Assembly: GCA_963573305.1 (NCBI GenBank)
Contig: OY754337.1
Coordinates: 70,777,094-70,841,093, forward strand
Source of the DNA: Pyrrhosoma nymphula
Taxonomy: Eukaryota > Arthropoda > Insecta > Odonata > Coenagrionidae
Direction of reading: 5' to 3'
Length of the DNA stretch: 64,000 bases
Of this stretch, positions 34,120 to 45,280 are shown piece by piece (within the stretch, counting starts at the first letter, position 1; each line of letters opens with the position of its first letter). The position numbers and the translations under genes are program-made. The notes beneath the pieces were generated by a model. The model had not been told where the DNA came from. It saw nothing but the letters and a program-made list of their open reading frames with translations, and did not search any database.

Positions 34120-34850
34120 CAAGTAATTAAAAAAATATAAAGAAAGAAACCTCTGCACAGGCATCCTGTGCTGTTTAATTTGAGTAAAATTTAACAAATA
34201 TGAGGTAAAAACAACCTCTTTCAATCATTATTCGCAGTTGTTCCTAATTATTCGGTCGGTTTTGGGTTTGGAAATGCATTCGTGCCGATTTTCATATTCG
34301 CAGCTCGCGTGGAAGTCTCTCAAACAGGCGTGACTGTCAGACGCACTAACAGACACATTTTAATTAGCTAATGAAATACTGTATCATTGATAGGTATAGA
34401 TAGATATGTAGACCTATTATTTAGGTAGTTTTACTATTTTCAAAAGGAATTACCATTGTAATCCGTGGTGATATGGCCTCTATTTGTCTTTAAGATGAGG
34501 TAAATAGGCGTATGTTGCAACTTAGAAATGGGGTTGATATGCTGAAGGTCGTTTTGTAAGCGAGGATGCTGGGAAAGAGAGAAAGTGAACCAATTGTGAG
34601 AATTAACCCTTCATTGTCAGGTGTACCGAAATAGGCGCAAAGAAAAATTATAGACAAATTGACAAATACTTTAAGCGGTTGTTAATTTTTAATTGTAACT
34701 TCCATTATTTAATGTTGAGAAGGAAAAAATCTATTCTCAATTGTTAAATGTTTGGTCCATAAACAGTTAAACGAATACTCATGCGTATTATTTAATGAAG
34801 GCAAACGCAAAAAATATTAACTCATCGGTGGGCGTGTAAAATAGCATTGC
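34120..34850. other. AT-rich noncoding stretch
   Basis: Nothing recognised. Confidence 0.5.
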
Positions 34851-34854
34851 GAAG

Positions 34855-35545
34855 GAATTTACTCGTCATGCAAAGCATCGGAATGTGTGCAGTATGCAGA
34901 AATAGGGACGAGAGTAATGCGATGAATGCATGAAACGCTCACCATTCCCGGACTACGGTTGAAACAGCGTAGAGAGGGAGGATGAAGATGGCTCTGTGGA
35001 GTTTTGGGTTGTGAGGCCCCTTCTTTTTTATTCACCTTCCTGACGCCTCCTGTCTGCCGTTGAACGAAATCACCGCGGCCGCAAAGGCAATGTTGAAGAG
35101 GGCGTGGAAGAGATTTGTTTCCGCGCTCAGCCGCCAAGTCGCCACTTGTTTGGGTAGATCGAGGGAGGAGGGGGGGGGAAGAGGGAGGGGCGCGGGGGGC
35201 TAGGTTGGAGGTGATTGGGTAAACGATTTCGTTCGTTCCTTCATCCCTTCCAGGGGTCTGAGCTCGTGAATTTGAGGTTCTATAATGAAACGTATTCGTT
35301 TCCGGGTGATATTTGTTTGTTGGTTTCTCGGGACTCAAAGGTGATTGCTTTCTATTCCACTCCCAAGCCTTTGATTCGTCGGTGTGCTCCAGTTTTCAAT
35401 GTTGTGTTATGGCCTTGTTTTTTTTTTGCCTTCACCCTTCGCCGCAGTTTTAGTTTAATATCTCGAAGCCCCGAGGGCACCTTTGCGGCTGGCATTGATG
35501 TTTAGCCTCAAGGGTGGCGTGTATGTGTGCAACTCGCGCCCTAAA
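34855..35545. other. GC-richer unique island
   Basis: A GC-rich stretch with CpG and a G-rich core at 35155-35205. A minus-strand frame of 159 codons (34859-35338) and a + strand frame of 96 codons (35215-35505) overlap. The minus-strand translation has an ordinary amino-acid mix (for example TNKYHPETNTFHYRTSNSRA), but no domain or splice framework is apparent. It is the least repetitive of the long frames in the window and could conceal coding sequence, but I do not call a gene. Confidence 0.3.
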
Positions 35546-36540
35546 TTAACCCGGAGCGGGGAGAATGTTCGGAGGTAGTCTAGTGGGAGGAAAGGGGATC
35601 AAGATAAGAGAGTCATAGGCTCTGGTTATTTTACAAGCGAGGTGAAGCAAGTGGTGGTGTAAGGACCGAACCACCCCGTTGAATTTATTCCCTGCATGTC
35701 ACCACTTTTCTCCCTTGCTAATCTGAGTGGAATGTCCAGAAGCGTGTTTACTTGAATCGACCTCGTTTCACGTCCATGCTAAGTATTTTTATGACCTAGG
35801 TGAATAAATACGTGAGGCTCCGAAACTTGAGGTGCAAACCATGCACTTAGTTGTGGGAATGGGTACGAAGGAGCTTAAAAAAATAACTTTTAGCCTTGAC
35901 TTTATACATTCTAAAAGAAAAAGTTTATTCCTTGCATGATTACTCTAGTATATTTTGCTGATACGAAAGTTTCAATAACGAGCTATATTTTTTTCATATT
36001 CCTACATGCTGATACATTTATTATATTAATACTATCTTCTCTAGAAATGCAGATATAATTCTTTAAGATTTATGTTACAAACAGAAATTAAAAATAACTC
36101 ATAAGCCCTTAGGAAGCATAATAAATATGCAAAACGTTGGAAAAAAGAGTAATAAATATAAATCATAAACAATTAGAACTACATCTATAGGGAAGATTAA
36201 TATTTTTAAAGGTCAAGAAAAAATCATCTGGATATTGATTATATTAGGCATTTTCCATATAATATCTTTTAAAACTTCAAACCACTGTTATATATCCAGA
36301 GAAAGGTTTGATCCGTAGGATTAAGCTCAGCAAGCACCAAGCCTAATGTTGTGCAAAATTCGCAATCAGGTTTGTGGGGAGGGTGCAGTTTCTTTTCCTA
36401 TTCCGTCATGGATTCCCATTTAGATTAGGTATCTGAAAAGTATGCATTGAAGCTCGTAGGAATGGGAAATCTCTTAATGGGAAACGTTCAGCTTTTGTTC
36501 AGCTTCAAAACTTGCCCAGAGAAGCACAAGCTGAAGAAAC
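35546..36540. other. AT-rich noncoding stretch
   Basis: Nothing recognised. Confidence 0.5.
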
Positions 36541-36592
36541 TTAAGTCTTCACCCGGATTTGAACTATTCCCTCTAGGCTACCACACCATTTA
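36541..36592 (-). mobile_element. SINE family A head fragment, internally deleted
   Basis: On the minus strand GTGGTAGCCTAGAGG (A box) is followed after a few bases by AGTTCAAATCCGGGTGAAG (B box). Both match the family A head, but the region between the boxes is missing. The body of the SINE does not follow. Confidence 0.5.
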
Positions 36593-37435
36593 GAGTTGAA
36601 TATGAATTTAAAATGTCTTAGAAACATCGGGTTTTCTCTTAAAGAAAGCACTTCTTTCTTGAAATCTCAGTGGAAGATATGTAATGGCAGTATACTCCTG
36701 AGATATAGTGCCTAAAATTTGGCTGTCATCAGATGCTTTTGCCAAGAGGTGGGAACTGAAGTCTGACTAACAAAAGACGTGAACAAGTGTTCTTCATGGT
36801 CGAGGGTGAGCGTCAATTGAAGAAATTGAGATGTCATGTGACCCTCTCAGGGGTAGGATGCTCATTTTGCTAGCATTCCATGTACCTGATGATGGTCTAC
36901 TTTAGGGAACGGTGACACTTGTGGAATTCCTGAATGCAGTTTGAGGAACGGTGTCGTTGTGGAGCGGAAGAAAGCTTGATTGCATTCCAGACATTATTAG
37001 TTGTAAAAAAGTGTAACACTATACATATTATTAGGTTTTGTTATACTACTGAATTTCGGAGAACACAAAATAATATCTTGCAATCATCCCCTCTTAAATG
37101 TGTAGCCTCGTTCACACGAGTCGCACGTAAATACTATCTGTAGTATTTATTCGGGCAATATATTAGTGCTTGCTTTATATTATTTTATTAGACCACTCCA
37201 CAATAGACAGCGCACATGAAATTATATTCTGCTATGAAGAAAATCCAGTTCATACATCCGGGGCTTTTGTGCCCTCATATTTTGCAAATACGTTTCTGTG
37301 GCAGTATTCCGAGTGGACTTCTCTTAGCCTTTCACTTGACTGTGTAATGAGCACCGGAAAGGCAGAATTCCTTGCTTGCGTTAATGTTCTTGACTCACGA
37401 TACCTCATCCGCAGCAGCGTGAATATAACGTGGTT
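36593..37435. other. AT-rich noncoding stretch
   Basis: A partial CCTGATGATGG near 36887 resembles a hammerhead-type core but lacks an intact GAAAC, so no ribozyme is called. No gene was recognised. Confidence 0.45.
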
Positions 37436-37439
37436 TTAA

Positions 37440-37790
37440 TAGGTGGGTTAAAGCGTCCGTAGTCGCTTTAAATCCGCATTCTCCCCCGGGAAGATATGCG
37501 ACAGGAGCACATTGTGTCTCGTGCGGAGTGCAGCGGGACACGGTTTACGTCTGCTAGCGACGGCGAGGGCAGTAAGCGTCATTCCTGGAGTCGGGTCGTG
37601 GATTTGGCGCAGAGGTCCGGAGTGCATACTCGGGGCCCCTCACCTTTCCCATCTTCTTTTTGCATCGGCCTGACCCCACTCGCCTGCGGATGATTTATTA
37701 ATGCTCTCACGGTGGAAATTCTAGTGTTGACCTCGTCCGTCCGCTCTCCCACGTGGCGGCAGATGGGGATGGAGAATTCCTTCTCTCAAT
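37440..37790. promoter_or_regulatory. CpG-containing unique island, possible regulatory element
   Basis: A compact GC-rich patch in AT-rich surroundings, with many CpG sites and no low-complexity bias. A 65-codon frame crosses part of it. There is no TATA or initiator pair. It may be a regulatory island; the function is unknown. Confidence 0.2.
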
Positions 37791-39145
37791 TCGCGATATA
37801 TTTTTGATGGCCGTTTGCAAACACTTTTTTGTCCGTCTTAAACCACTCTTTGCGGCAAGTACGTAAGTCTTGCCTTTAGAATCCCAGTTTCAAGTCATAA
37901 CTGCATGGAAGAATTACCGTAAAAACCTGAAAATTGTCTACCCAAATCATGCGAGAGATCTTTTTGCCTGAGCTACTGTTATGAGTCGAAGATATTCTCA
38001 TAAAACGTTTTTTTCATATGAACCTAATTTTCGGAGGGCAGTTTTTACCCATTTAGAACAGGAAGTGTTTTCTTCTCCTTCAAACTCAAGTTATCGCTGG
38101 GAATCGAGAATGTAGATTATTGTAGTTGATTTGTATCTTGCGGTTTGATGTGTTTTATTTCCTCTGCGTGACGGAAAAATTTCGTTTTGCCAATTTTCCA
38201 GATTCGTTACTCGTACCTAGCTTTTTACTCTCGCGTCGTGTTGTTACCGTCTTCTTTTCATTTATTCACCACGGGATGAGAAAATGATCTTATCAGACTT
38301 ATTTTAGTGCGCTCAAACCTAGCATGCTTGGCATAAAACCCAGTGGTTATGCCCTGTATCGTTTCTACGTAGCCCATTTCATTGCATGTTTTATTTCCTC
38401 GTTTACTGCTCTCATTCCGTCGTATTTTACGGCTAAATTCACGAATAGTCTCGTCATTTTCTTCTTTTTCCTTTACGACCTGCTTAGATCCTAATTGCGT
38501 GAGTCGTGTCTAATGAAGAAATGCCTTTTATTCTTGGAATTTTGGGCTACTGCGGCTACTGTAACACGGACTATTACCAAATTCGCGGAATTATTGTTAT
38601 TATTTGCACGGCTATCGGTAATGAATAATGAATAGGTACATACTGTAGCGGTGAAATGTAAATGCGAAGAATTTTGTCATTTGCATAGCCAAATGGCATT
38701 CCTTAGGAATACACTGCCTGGATTTGTTCCCTTATCTGACCTCTCACGAATTACAGTTATCGTTTGGTATTGTGCTGCGCTTAACATTTCTGCATAGCCG
38801 TTGTCAAATTCTTGTTTTATTTCTTTACACCATCCATTCATGACGTTTTATTTTTCTTCTTAATGCTACTCAATCAAATAATGAAATGGATTCTTTAATT
38901 GTGAGTGAGTGAGATTCTGTGAATAATTCAAAATAAGTGTACGTGATGCTGAGAATACATATGTTTTTACGAAGTGCTTCTTTATTTTCAAATAGTGGTG
39001 GTAGATATTAGAAAACTCTTCTTGTGATTGATTGCCTTCTTTGCTTGGACTATTCTGCCCAATCTTTCTAGCGCCTTGCACCACTAGTTATCATACTTTC
39101 AATTATGGTGTGTTCATAAATGTGGGGAAATTTAGTTGAGATTTT
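37791..39145. other. Noncoding stretch
   Basis: Nothing recognised. Confidence 0.5.
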
Positions 39146-39149
39146 TCTC

Positions 39150-39330
39150 TTGGTCTCTTGGTTAGTGGTCACCCATTCCGAGAGTCTGGATTCGAATCCC
39201 TGCGGTAGCAAAGGTTTTTCAGTGGAATCGCGATCCTTAATTTGCTTTGCCCATGGGTCCACCCATGGGTCCTGCCCGTGGGTCATGAGTTGAGTACTCT
39301 CTCATCCGGTCCTACATTTCTTTTGCAAAT
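39150..39330 (+). mobile_element. tRNA-derived SINE, family E
   Basis: An A box TTGGTTAGTGG (39158-39168) and a B box GGATTCGAATCC (39188-39199) lie at close to tRNA spacing. The body includes three near-repeats of CCCATGGGTCC (about 39250-39286). No second copy is in the window. It is SINE-like rather than a tRNA gene, because the acceptor ends do not pair. Confidence 0.55.
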
Positions 39331-40005
39331 CATGTCACCTGTCCTTAATGGTGCAAACTACTACAGATGTCTGTCGCCTCCCCGTAATAACCAATCAAAT
39401 CTTTATTCATCATCATGAATCTCGTGAAGTTTTGAGTTGATAGGCAAAACAAAATATAAATAGCTTCGGATTTAAGGTGGCTGGAGCGGTGATCGTGGAT
39501 AATTGAATGTACATTTTTAATCATTTTTTAAGTGTTGAAAAACTTCGTGGACCACATATTCTTTACATGGATCTGCTTATGTGTTTGGAACTGACCATAC
39601 AAGCAGGAATGGAAATGATACTAGAATTATATTTTAAAGTATTTTCCTCAATGTAATGTAATGGCTAGAGTTTTCGGCGCGGTATTCAAAATTTAGATGA
39701 AATTATATTGGAATATGTGAATTTTTGAATGTTTGACCCAGCGTGACAGCTTGATATTTGTGAGCAGCAATCATAAGAGTAAGAAATGCATTGTTTCGCA
39801 TTTAGAAGTAAATCTGTACCTTATGTTATCGAATTATTACGAAATGTATGTCATGTTCAACGAGGCTACTTGTTAAAATAGCATAGGATTGCCAAAAAAT
39901 AATTCGGTATGATACAATTTTTTCACTTTTATCTATAGATGCCGCTAATAAGAATACGTATGCCAAGTTACACGCAAATCTGTAAATAAACGAAAATCGC
40001 TCCAA
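39331..40005. other. AT-rich noncoding stretch
   Basis: Nothing recognised. Confidence 0.5.
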
Positions 40006-40009
40006 CAAC

Positions 40010-40350
40010 CTTAATTATTAGCCCGTTCCTTTCTGGGGAAAATTTCGTCGATCCGCGGTGGTGTTCTGCATGTGGAGCAGACGCCCGCGCGTCCGCCGTA
40101 TGAGCGCGAGATTTCCCGCGTCCGTCTGACCCTCCCGGGGGCTGTATGGCGTATAACCCGCCGGCAAAGGGGAGGCGGGGGGAGAGCGGTGGCAGCAGTG
40201 GGCGGACTCGTAGCTGTTGGCAACTTCCCTCTTACCAGTCCGGCGCGCGCGAACGTGCAGCGGGCCCCCCGGGGGAGAATGGAAGGAACGGCGTCGTAGC
40301 CGGCGACTGCGGGGTCGAAAGGGCAGGCGAAGTGGGGGAAAGGAGGGAGA
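40010..40350 (+). promoter_or_regulatory. CpG-rich island upstream of TATA promoter
   Basis: The densest CpG stretch of the window, with words such as GCGCGCG, CCGCCG and CCCGGGGG. It is not strongly strand-biased, unlike the C/T-rich islands elsewhere. Open frames occur in both directions, as expected from GC content. It runs directly into the candidate core promoter at 40537-40567 and would be its proximal region. Confidence 0.45.
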
Positions 40351-40600
40351 TATATTGGGGATATATAAACGCTCGCATGTGTCCTTTTGTTTGTGTGTAT
40401 GCGTTTGGTTTAGTGCGCTCGGGGGTTGGGAAGTATAGTGGATTTCGGACGAAGGGATGAAAGGACCAGTCGTTGAGATTACCGCGCTCCGAAGAGTTTT
40501 CAGGGGAATTGGAGGTGGTTTTCCTCTCCGGGTTCGTATAAAAGGTAGGAGGGACTGGGGAGCATCATAGTCTAATTATAAGTTATACACCACGAGAAAC
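40350..40600. repeat. Tandem duplication unit 1 (contains the TATA promoter)
   Basis: This segment is colinear with 40797-41060. Anchors are GCATGTGTCCTTT (40375 and 40821), CCGAAGAGTTTT (40489 and 40941) and GCATCATA (40562 and 41018). The offset grows only from 446 to 456, and intermediate words also match, such as GGGGG.TGG.A near 40420 and 40865. The copies are clearly diverged. Confidence 0.7.
40537..40570 (+). promoter_or_regulatory. Candidate core promoter: TATA box and initiator-like site
   Basis: TATAAAAG occupies 40537-40544. An initiator-like TCATAG has its A at 40567, 30 bp after the first T of the TATA box, which is the spacing usual for arthropod TATA promoters. The initiator departs from TCAKTY at one position. 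An alternative TATATAAA lies upstream at about 40362-40369. A CpG-rich island precedes it. No gene could be assigned downstream except a 50-codon frame. Confidence 0.45.
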
Positions 40601-40603
40601 CGT

Positions 40604-40756
40604 ATGAGTGTGTGGCTGGGGTCTGTGTACACGAACCATTCGGTATTAATGCCTATAAATGAAGTGTTCAATTCATATGTTGAATTTAATGGTGGTGCTT
40701 TTCCGTGTGGTTCTGTTGTGGTCACGAATTATGCGGAGGAAAAAGGAGCATCTTAA
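40604..40756 (+). CDS. Small open reading frame downstream of the candidate promoter
   Basis: The first ATG after the predicted start site opens a 50-codon frame ending in TAA at 40754-40756. The translation begins MSVWLGSVYTNHS and ends EEKGAS. Its composition is ordinary and not repetitive. The start context is weak (C at -3). No family is recognised. The alternative is that this is 5' untranslated sequence or a first exon spliced to exons outside the window; GTATGAG overlapping the ATG resembles a weak donor. Confidence 0.2.
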   Translation: MSVWLGSVYTNHSVLMPINEVFNSYVEFNGGAFPCGSVVVTNYAEEKGAS

Positions 40757-40796
40757 CTTATTAGTCTCAGGGTCTATCCCTATAGTTTATCTGGGT

Positions 40797-41060
40797 TTAT
40801 ATTCGGTAAAGATAACAGCGGCATGTGTCCTTTAAATGGCATACAAATACTGTTTACGGTGTTTTGGGGGATGGAATAGGATTGTGTATTTATCCATAGA
40901 AGACGAAATAGGGGTAGGAAGGTCTTGTGAATTCCGCATACCGAAGAGTTTTAGGAGAGTAATAGTAGTAGTTATTCGGGGTCGGCGGTGGTGGAAGACA
41001 GAGTAGGTTGGTATAGGCATCATAATTATTGGAAAGGAGGATGAGTCACTATACGAAGCA
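40797..41060. repeat. Tandem duplication unit 2 (TATA lost)
   Basis: The partner of 40350-40600. It keeps GCATGTGTCCTTT, CCGAAGAGTTTT and GCATCATA in the same order. Where unit 1 has TATAAAAG, unit 2 has GGCGGTGGTGG-type sequence, so this copy has no comparable core promoter. Confidence 0.7.
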
Positions 41061-41295
41061 GACAAGGCTAACTTATTTGAAAAGTTCAAAGGAATTCCAA
41101 GTCCTTGATTAAATGATGGAAGTGGGATGTGAGAATTAACCGAGGAAGAGCAAGGATGGAATACATCAGGCGAAGTATGAGTGATGTTGGATAATTTCTT
41201 ACGAAGGAATGTAGCAATTATCTGAAAAGAGAGGGAGAGGAGAGCTGCAGGAATGAGATACGGATACTGTTGGATGAATGGCGGTGAGAAAGGCG
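41061..41295. other. Purine-rich noncoding stretch
   Basis: A- and G-rich on the + strand. It may be eroded LINE sequence, but no motif is clear enough to call. Confidence 0.3.
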
Positions 41296-41299
41296 GTTT

Positions 41300-41460
41300 C
41301 TTTTTACGGAAGGCGCCAGCGGGGCGTAGTTTTACATCCCTTTTGGGTGAATTACTTCACTGTAATTGCTCCTAACTCGACACTGATCTTGGCCTCTGCG
41401 ATTCTGCTGTAAATTTTCCTCCATGCCGAGATTCGAACCTGAGGCCTTATTCAGAAAGAA
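41300..41460 (-). mobile_element. SINE-like fragment, family D
   Basis: On the minus strand a B-box-like AGGTTCGAATCTCGG (complement of about 41431-41445) is followed by GCATGGAGGAAAATTTACAG and, further on, AAAAGGGATGTAAAACTA. The last phrase resembles GGATGGGACGTTAAAC of the family C SINE at 19290-19510. The A box is not clear. Confidence 0.45.
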
Positions 41461-41464
41461 CTCG

Positions 41465-41662
41465 TTATCGGCATTTTCGTGTATGTGATGTTGCAACCAC
41501 GACAAATCTCGGCTTTAAAATTGCCTTTTTGGGTATTTTTCGTGGCGGTGACGCACAAATTCCAACTTTGTTGAGGCTAGAACACTTCGAGGCTTTCCTG
41601 ATTATGTTATCTGAACCCTCGGGGTGGAAACCCTGTACTCTAGTTACCACTCCAAGCCTATC
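41465..41662 (-). mobile_element. tRNA-derived SINE, family B copy 2
   Basis: On the minus strand GGAGTGGTAACTAGAGTACA (A-box region) and CCCGAGGGTTCAGAT (B-box region) match the head of the copy at 5791-5960. The tail differs. It abuts the family D fragment at lower coordinates, so the two may be one composite element. Confidence 0.55.
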
Positions 41663-42670
41663 CTTTTCAGGGCAAGTGGCGTGATTTTCGTCCTCGTGTT
41701 TGTGGGGTTAGGAAGGCGAGCGTTGGGTATGGGAAGTTTAGCAGGGTTAAGGGGGTGATTTTTTTGGGAACAGTGCCGAAGGATGGTGTTTCAGGGGGAA
41801 TAGGGCCAACCTGCGTTAAGAGATGTGGTGTGATTGTGCCGCGGGAAGTCCCCCGCTTAAGGAACGCAAATGTTCCTTGATCTCGGCGGGATGCAAACAG
41901 CTTCAGCACCGCCAACCCACATCACCTTCATCCCATATCCTCATTCGCACCACAGCATACGTCTTTGGAATTTCTATCCCCGTTTACCTACCTGCCCCCC
42001 CTGCCTCCCCTGCTTCCCACTGCTCAACCCCTTATTCTGTTTACCTTACCCTCTCTATTCTTTGTATTCCACCCTCCGTGGTTAAATTTTGTGCATCCCT
42101 CCTGCTGCGTATGCCGATGTGTGGAAAATGGCTTTGAACCAGCTTTCGTGGTGACAAACACCTTAAAATTTATGATGCTAATGTGGTTTTATGTGCTTTG
42201 TTTTGTAAGGTTTTGTATATATATACACCACACGTGTGCGTGTTGCCGAATTTCCAGTTTCATTCATGTTGGTCAATAAATTACTTTCCCGTTATTGCCC
42301 TTTAAGTCAAGGCTCCTTCGTAATCTTTGCGATCGCTGTGAACAAGTTCCAATTTTCCGCTCCATATTTTAGAATTATCTTGAAGTCAAAAGGAACCGCT
42401 CGGGAAAACTTTTGGTAGGAACTATGCGCTTGGAATTAATTTTAGAGCAGGCGTAAAAGTTCTTTATTCTTTGCACAGTTTTTGCTAAGTTTTTCTGAAA
42501 TATTTTAAGGCTGAGTTACGTGCTTTTGTTTATTTCGCCCCTTAGTTGATGTACGATTATTCTTATACCATCATGCCGGGACGCTTACATTCTTTGCATT
42601 ATTTCTGGGTTGTTTTCTATACTGCTTTGAGTTCTTTTATTTATCCCTATTTTCGGCTACTACTTACTAC
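41663..42670. other. Noncoding stretch with C/T-rich patch
   Basis: 41925-42090 is C/T-rich on the + strand with overlapping frames up to 104 codons and no domain. The remainder is AT-rich with nothing recognised. Confidence 0.45.
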
Positions 42671-42679
42671 TATATGTAG

Positions 42680-42760
42680 GTGTAGAATTTAATAACACAA
42701 ATGAACGAGGACACAACACGGAGACCTTTCGGTCGTCAAGGTGCCTTCGTTGGTCGTAGG
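42680..42760 (-). mobile_element. Possible Penelope-type terminal fragment
   Basis: On the minus strand GGCACCTTGACGACCGAAAG (complement of about 42726-42745) has the CTGACGA-then-CGAAA flavour of Penelope-type terminal repeats, with an extra T in the first core. No stem pairing was established. Treat as a weak relic. Confidence 0.3.
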
Positions 42761-42849
42761 AGATTTTTATTGTATTTCAACCGTCGAAAACGTCCCCTTT
42801 AAAATAAATTGTTAATTACATCAGCCATCAGTTAATTACATTTCCACCA

Positions 42850-43745
42850 GCACTTGTATGCGCCGTCTTCTGTTTGGAAAGGAACATTTTCACTCCCCTT
42901 CGCAGTCATCTGCCGACTTACCTTCTGTGAGTGTATTCATCATTTAAATGTACTGCGACTTTGCACGTGCTGGCGACATGATTCATGCCAGCGTCGTAAA
43001 ATCCTCACGTCACGTGACAAGACGCCCTCGCCATCATCCGACTATTTTTCTTGCTCGTCGAGCAAATCCCCGCGCAATCGCGATTCCCTGCTATTCCACC
43101 TCATCCCTCGGCGAGCAATCATCCGCTTTATATTGCCTATCCCACCTCATGCTTCACTTCTCTCAAAGGCCTCACGTATTGCCTCTCTCCCCTACCCACG
43201 CTCACACGAAGGGGGAAGCATTTTTAAGGTACCCTGAAGGAGCATTTTCTTTCCCTCTTCCCCCTACGTCGCATCCAGTCTTGTATCTTATTTCCTCGTT
43301 CCTCTCTCCTGTTTCAGCTCCTAGCGCACCACTCTCCCCTCAGGGTTTTATTTTTTTTCGGGAGAGTGCTTTGGCCTCTCACCCTCTGGTCCCCCCTTCC
43401 CGCGGCACCAACCCCCAACGCCCTCCTCCCCCGGTCCCTCCTCTCCTTTGTGGCTTTCGGTTGTTTGGAATGCAACACCGGGCATGTGACGTTTTGACGA
43501 CGTTCCCTCTTCGGGGAAGGGAACCGCGCGCTGTGATTTCCCCCTTCACTTTCCATGGACCTCTATTCCATCTTTGCGTAGTGGTGCACTTGTCTCGAGT
43601 GATTTTTTTGGATTCCTGTTCATTTTTTATCTCATTTCTTCCGTCACATCCGAGCAGGAGTGCTTCTCTTTCGATGTCAGGTGAAACGAAGATCTTCTTT
43701 CTTTCCCCTCTTGCGTATTTCTCCCGGAACTTGAGTGCGTGATTT
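42850..43745. other. Large C/T-rich island
   Basis: About 900 bp, C- and T-rich on the + strand, with a 264-codon frame (42948-43742), the longest open frame in the window. Its translation is rich in S, P, L, F and H with no domain, and a 141-codon frame opposes it on the minus strand. Both follow from composition, so no gene is called. Confidence 0.45.
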
Positions 43746-44105
43746 GTGTTTTTGGCTCTCTGAGGACGCTGGATGATACTGACGTAGCCACGGACTTGAA
43801 TCAATTTTTTGGACTATTATCAGTGATCGAGATGGATTTCTCATTGCCTAAGACAACACCTCATTTTTGGTGATTGAATGTTTTTGGCTACATGCTGCAA
43901 AATTGTCACAGCCACAATGTTTCCATAACGTGCTCATCATATTGGTCACCATGCCAGAAGGACAACGTACATGTGAAGATTCAAAATTAAATATTACAAT
44001 TTTCATACCATAAGCAAGTAAAATTGGTTCAAAAACGGTTTGAAAACTTTGGAAGAATTGGAGTTAGAGTCTAAAAATAGGTAAAATAGAATTTCTGTGC
44101 GAATA
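43746..44105. other. AT-rich spacer
   Basis: Nothing recognised. Confidence 0.45.
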
Positions 44106-44240
44106 AAATGAGCTAGCCATTCTTTCATTTTTATGTGACACGATTGTACCGCAGGATTGGTAGATTTTAAGTCAAAGTAAACAGTAACTCATCACGCGAA
44201 TAACTTAGAACACCATTTGAAAGTAATAATGATCCTATCA
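44106..44240. repeat. Diverged dispersed duplication (partner 49535-49690)
   Basis: Shares in order AAAATG(A/G), CATTTTT, GATTTTAA or AATTTTAA, TAACTCATCA, CGAAT and AAGTAATAAT with 49535-49690, with small indels. It has no coding potential. Confidence 0.45.
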
Positions 44241-45280
44241 ATTTTAATTTGTGTTTGCAAACAATCGAAAATGTCACACATTTTTCTCATGAGGAAATGC
44301 CACTCTAAAAACATTTAAATTTTTATATTTTTTCACTCGAGGCAAGAGTTATTCTCTGTGGAAGAGCACATTGAAAGCTTCTTCTCGTATGATGAAACGG
44401 CTACATTGAGCCGGAACTTATATACTGCATTCTTCCGAGAATATTTCGAGTCATGTTGGTCAAATACATCAGAGGGTGTATGAGAGAGGGGAACAATGGT
44501 CACCACTCTTTTTTATCGACTCGTATTTGAAGCGTTTGCTTCTTCCGAGGAGGACGCGCAGCGCTGAGATTCCCAGGCCCTTACATCCCAGATTGACGGA
44601 GATTCTTGAACACTCCCGTTTCCCGTATATTTCCTCCTGTGACCCCCCTCCCCCTCCAGGTGGTACGACGGGCGCTGAATGGTTCGGATGGATTGGAATC
44701 CAAGTCTCTCCTCCTGTCTCCCTTCCTGTATCTGTACTCAGAACTCGAAACGATCTGATATTTTGCTTATCAAGGTACGGGAACGTCCTCCTCCAACAGA
44801 AAAAATAAACTAGCAGGTATAGTTCGCGACACTACCGTAGATGTTCATTGCTGGGAACGTCTTCTTGTGAATCTGGGATTACATTCCATTTGCTTGCTTA
44901 ATTGTTTCAGTGGTAGGCGTTGACTCGGCTGTTAATTACGTGAAACGCTCGGAGGATGACTTTTTGGGATCCTTAGATTCATATTTCATTCATAGAATGC
45001 TATTTCATCCTGTTACCTCTTTTTATAGACGTTAATGCCCATATTTTTGAGATATTTAGAGTTATACCCCATTATTTACATATTTTTCAACATTTCACTA
45101 TTTTAATCTCTCAGACTGTTTTAATCTTGATTAATTCATTTTGTTTCGTGATTTCATCCCGTCGAACGATCTAAGCGCCTTTAAATGAACCCAATCGCAA
45201 ACTTATCGCACGGTTCAACGTCGAAATACACTAACCAGAAAGAAAACACTAAAAAATAGTATTGACCTACACACGTTTAC
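44241..45280. other. Noncoding stretch
   Basis: One + strand frame of 110 codons (44476-44808) in moderately GC-rich DNA without a domain. Nothing else was recognised. Confidence 0.4.

Noticed and set aside
34859..35338. 159-codon minus-strand open frame
   Set aside because: GC-rich island with overlapping frames and no recognised family or splice context; noted as the least repetitive long frame but not called.
36885..36925. Hammerhead-like motif (GTACCTGATGATGG)
   Set aside because: No intact GAAAC and no stem I partner could be placed.
42948..43742. 264-codon + strand open frame, longest in the window
   Set aside because: Lies in C/T-rich DNA where stops are depleted; the translation is S/P/L/F-rich with no domain and an opposing long frame exists on the minus strand.
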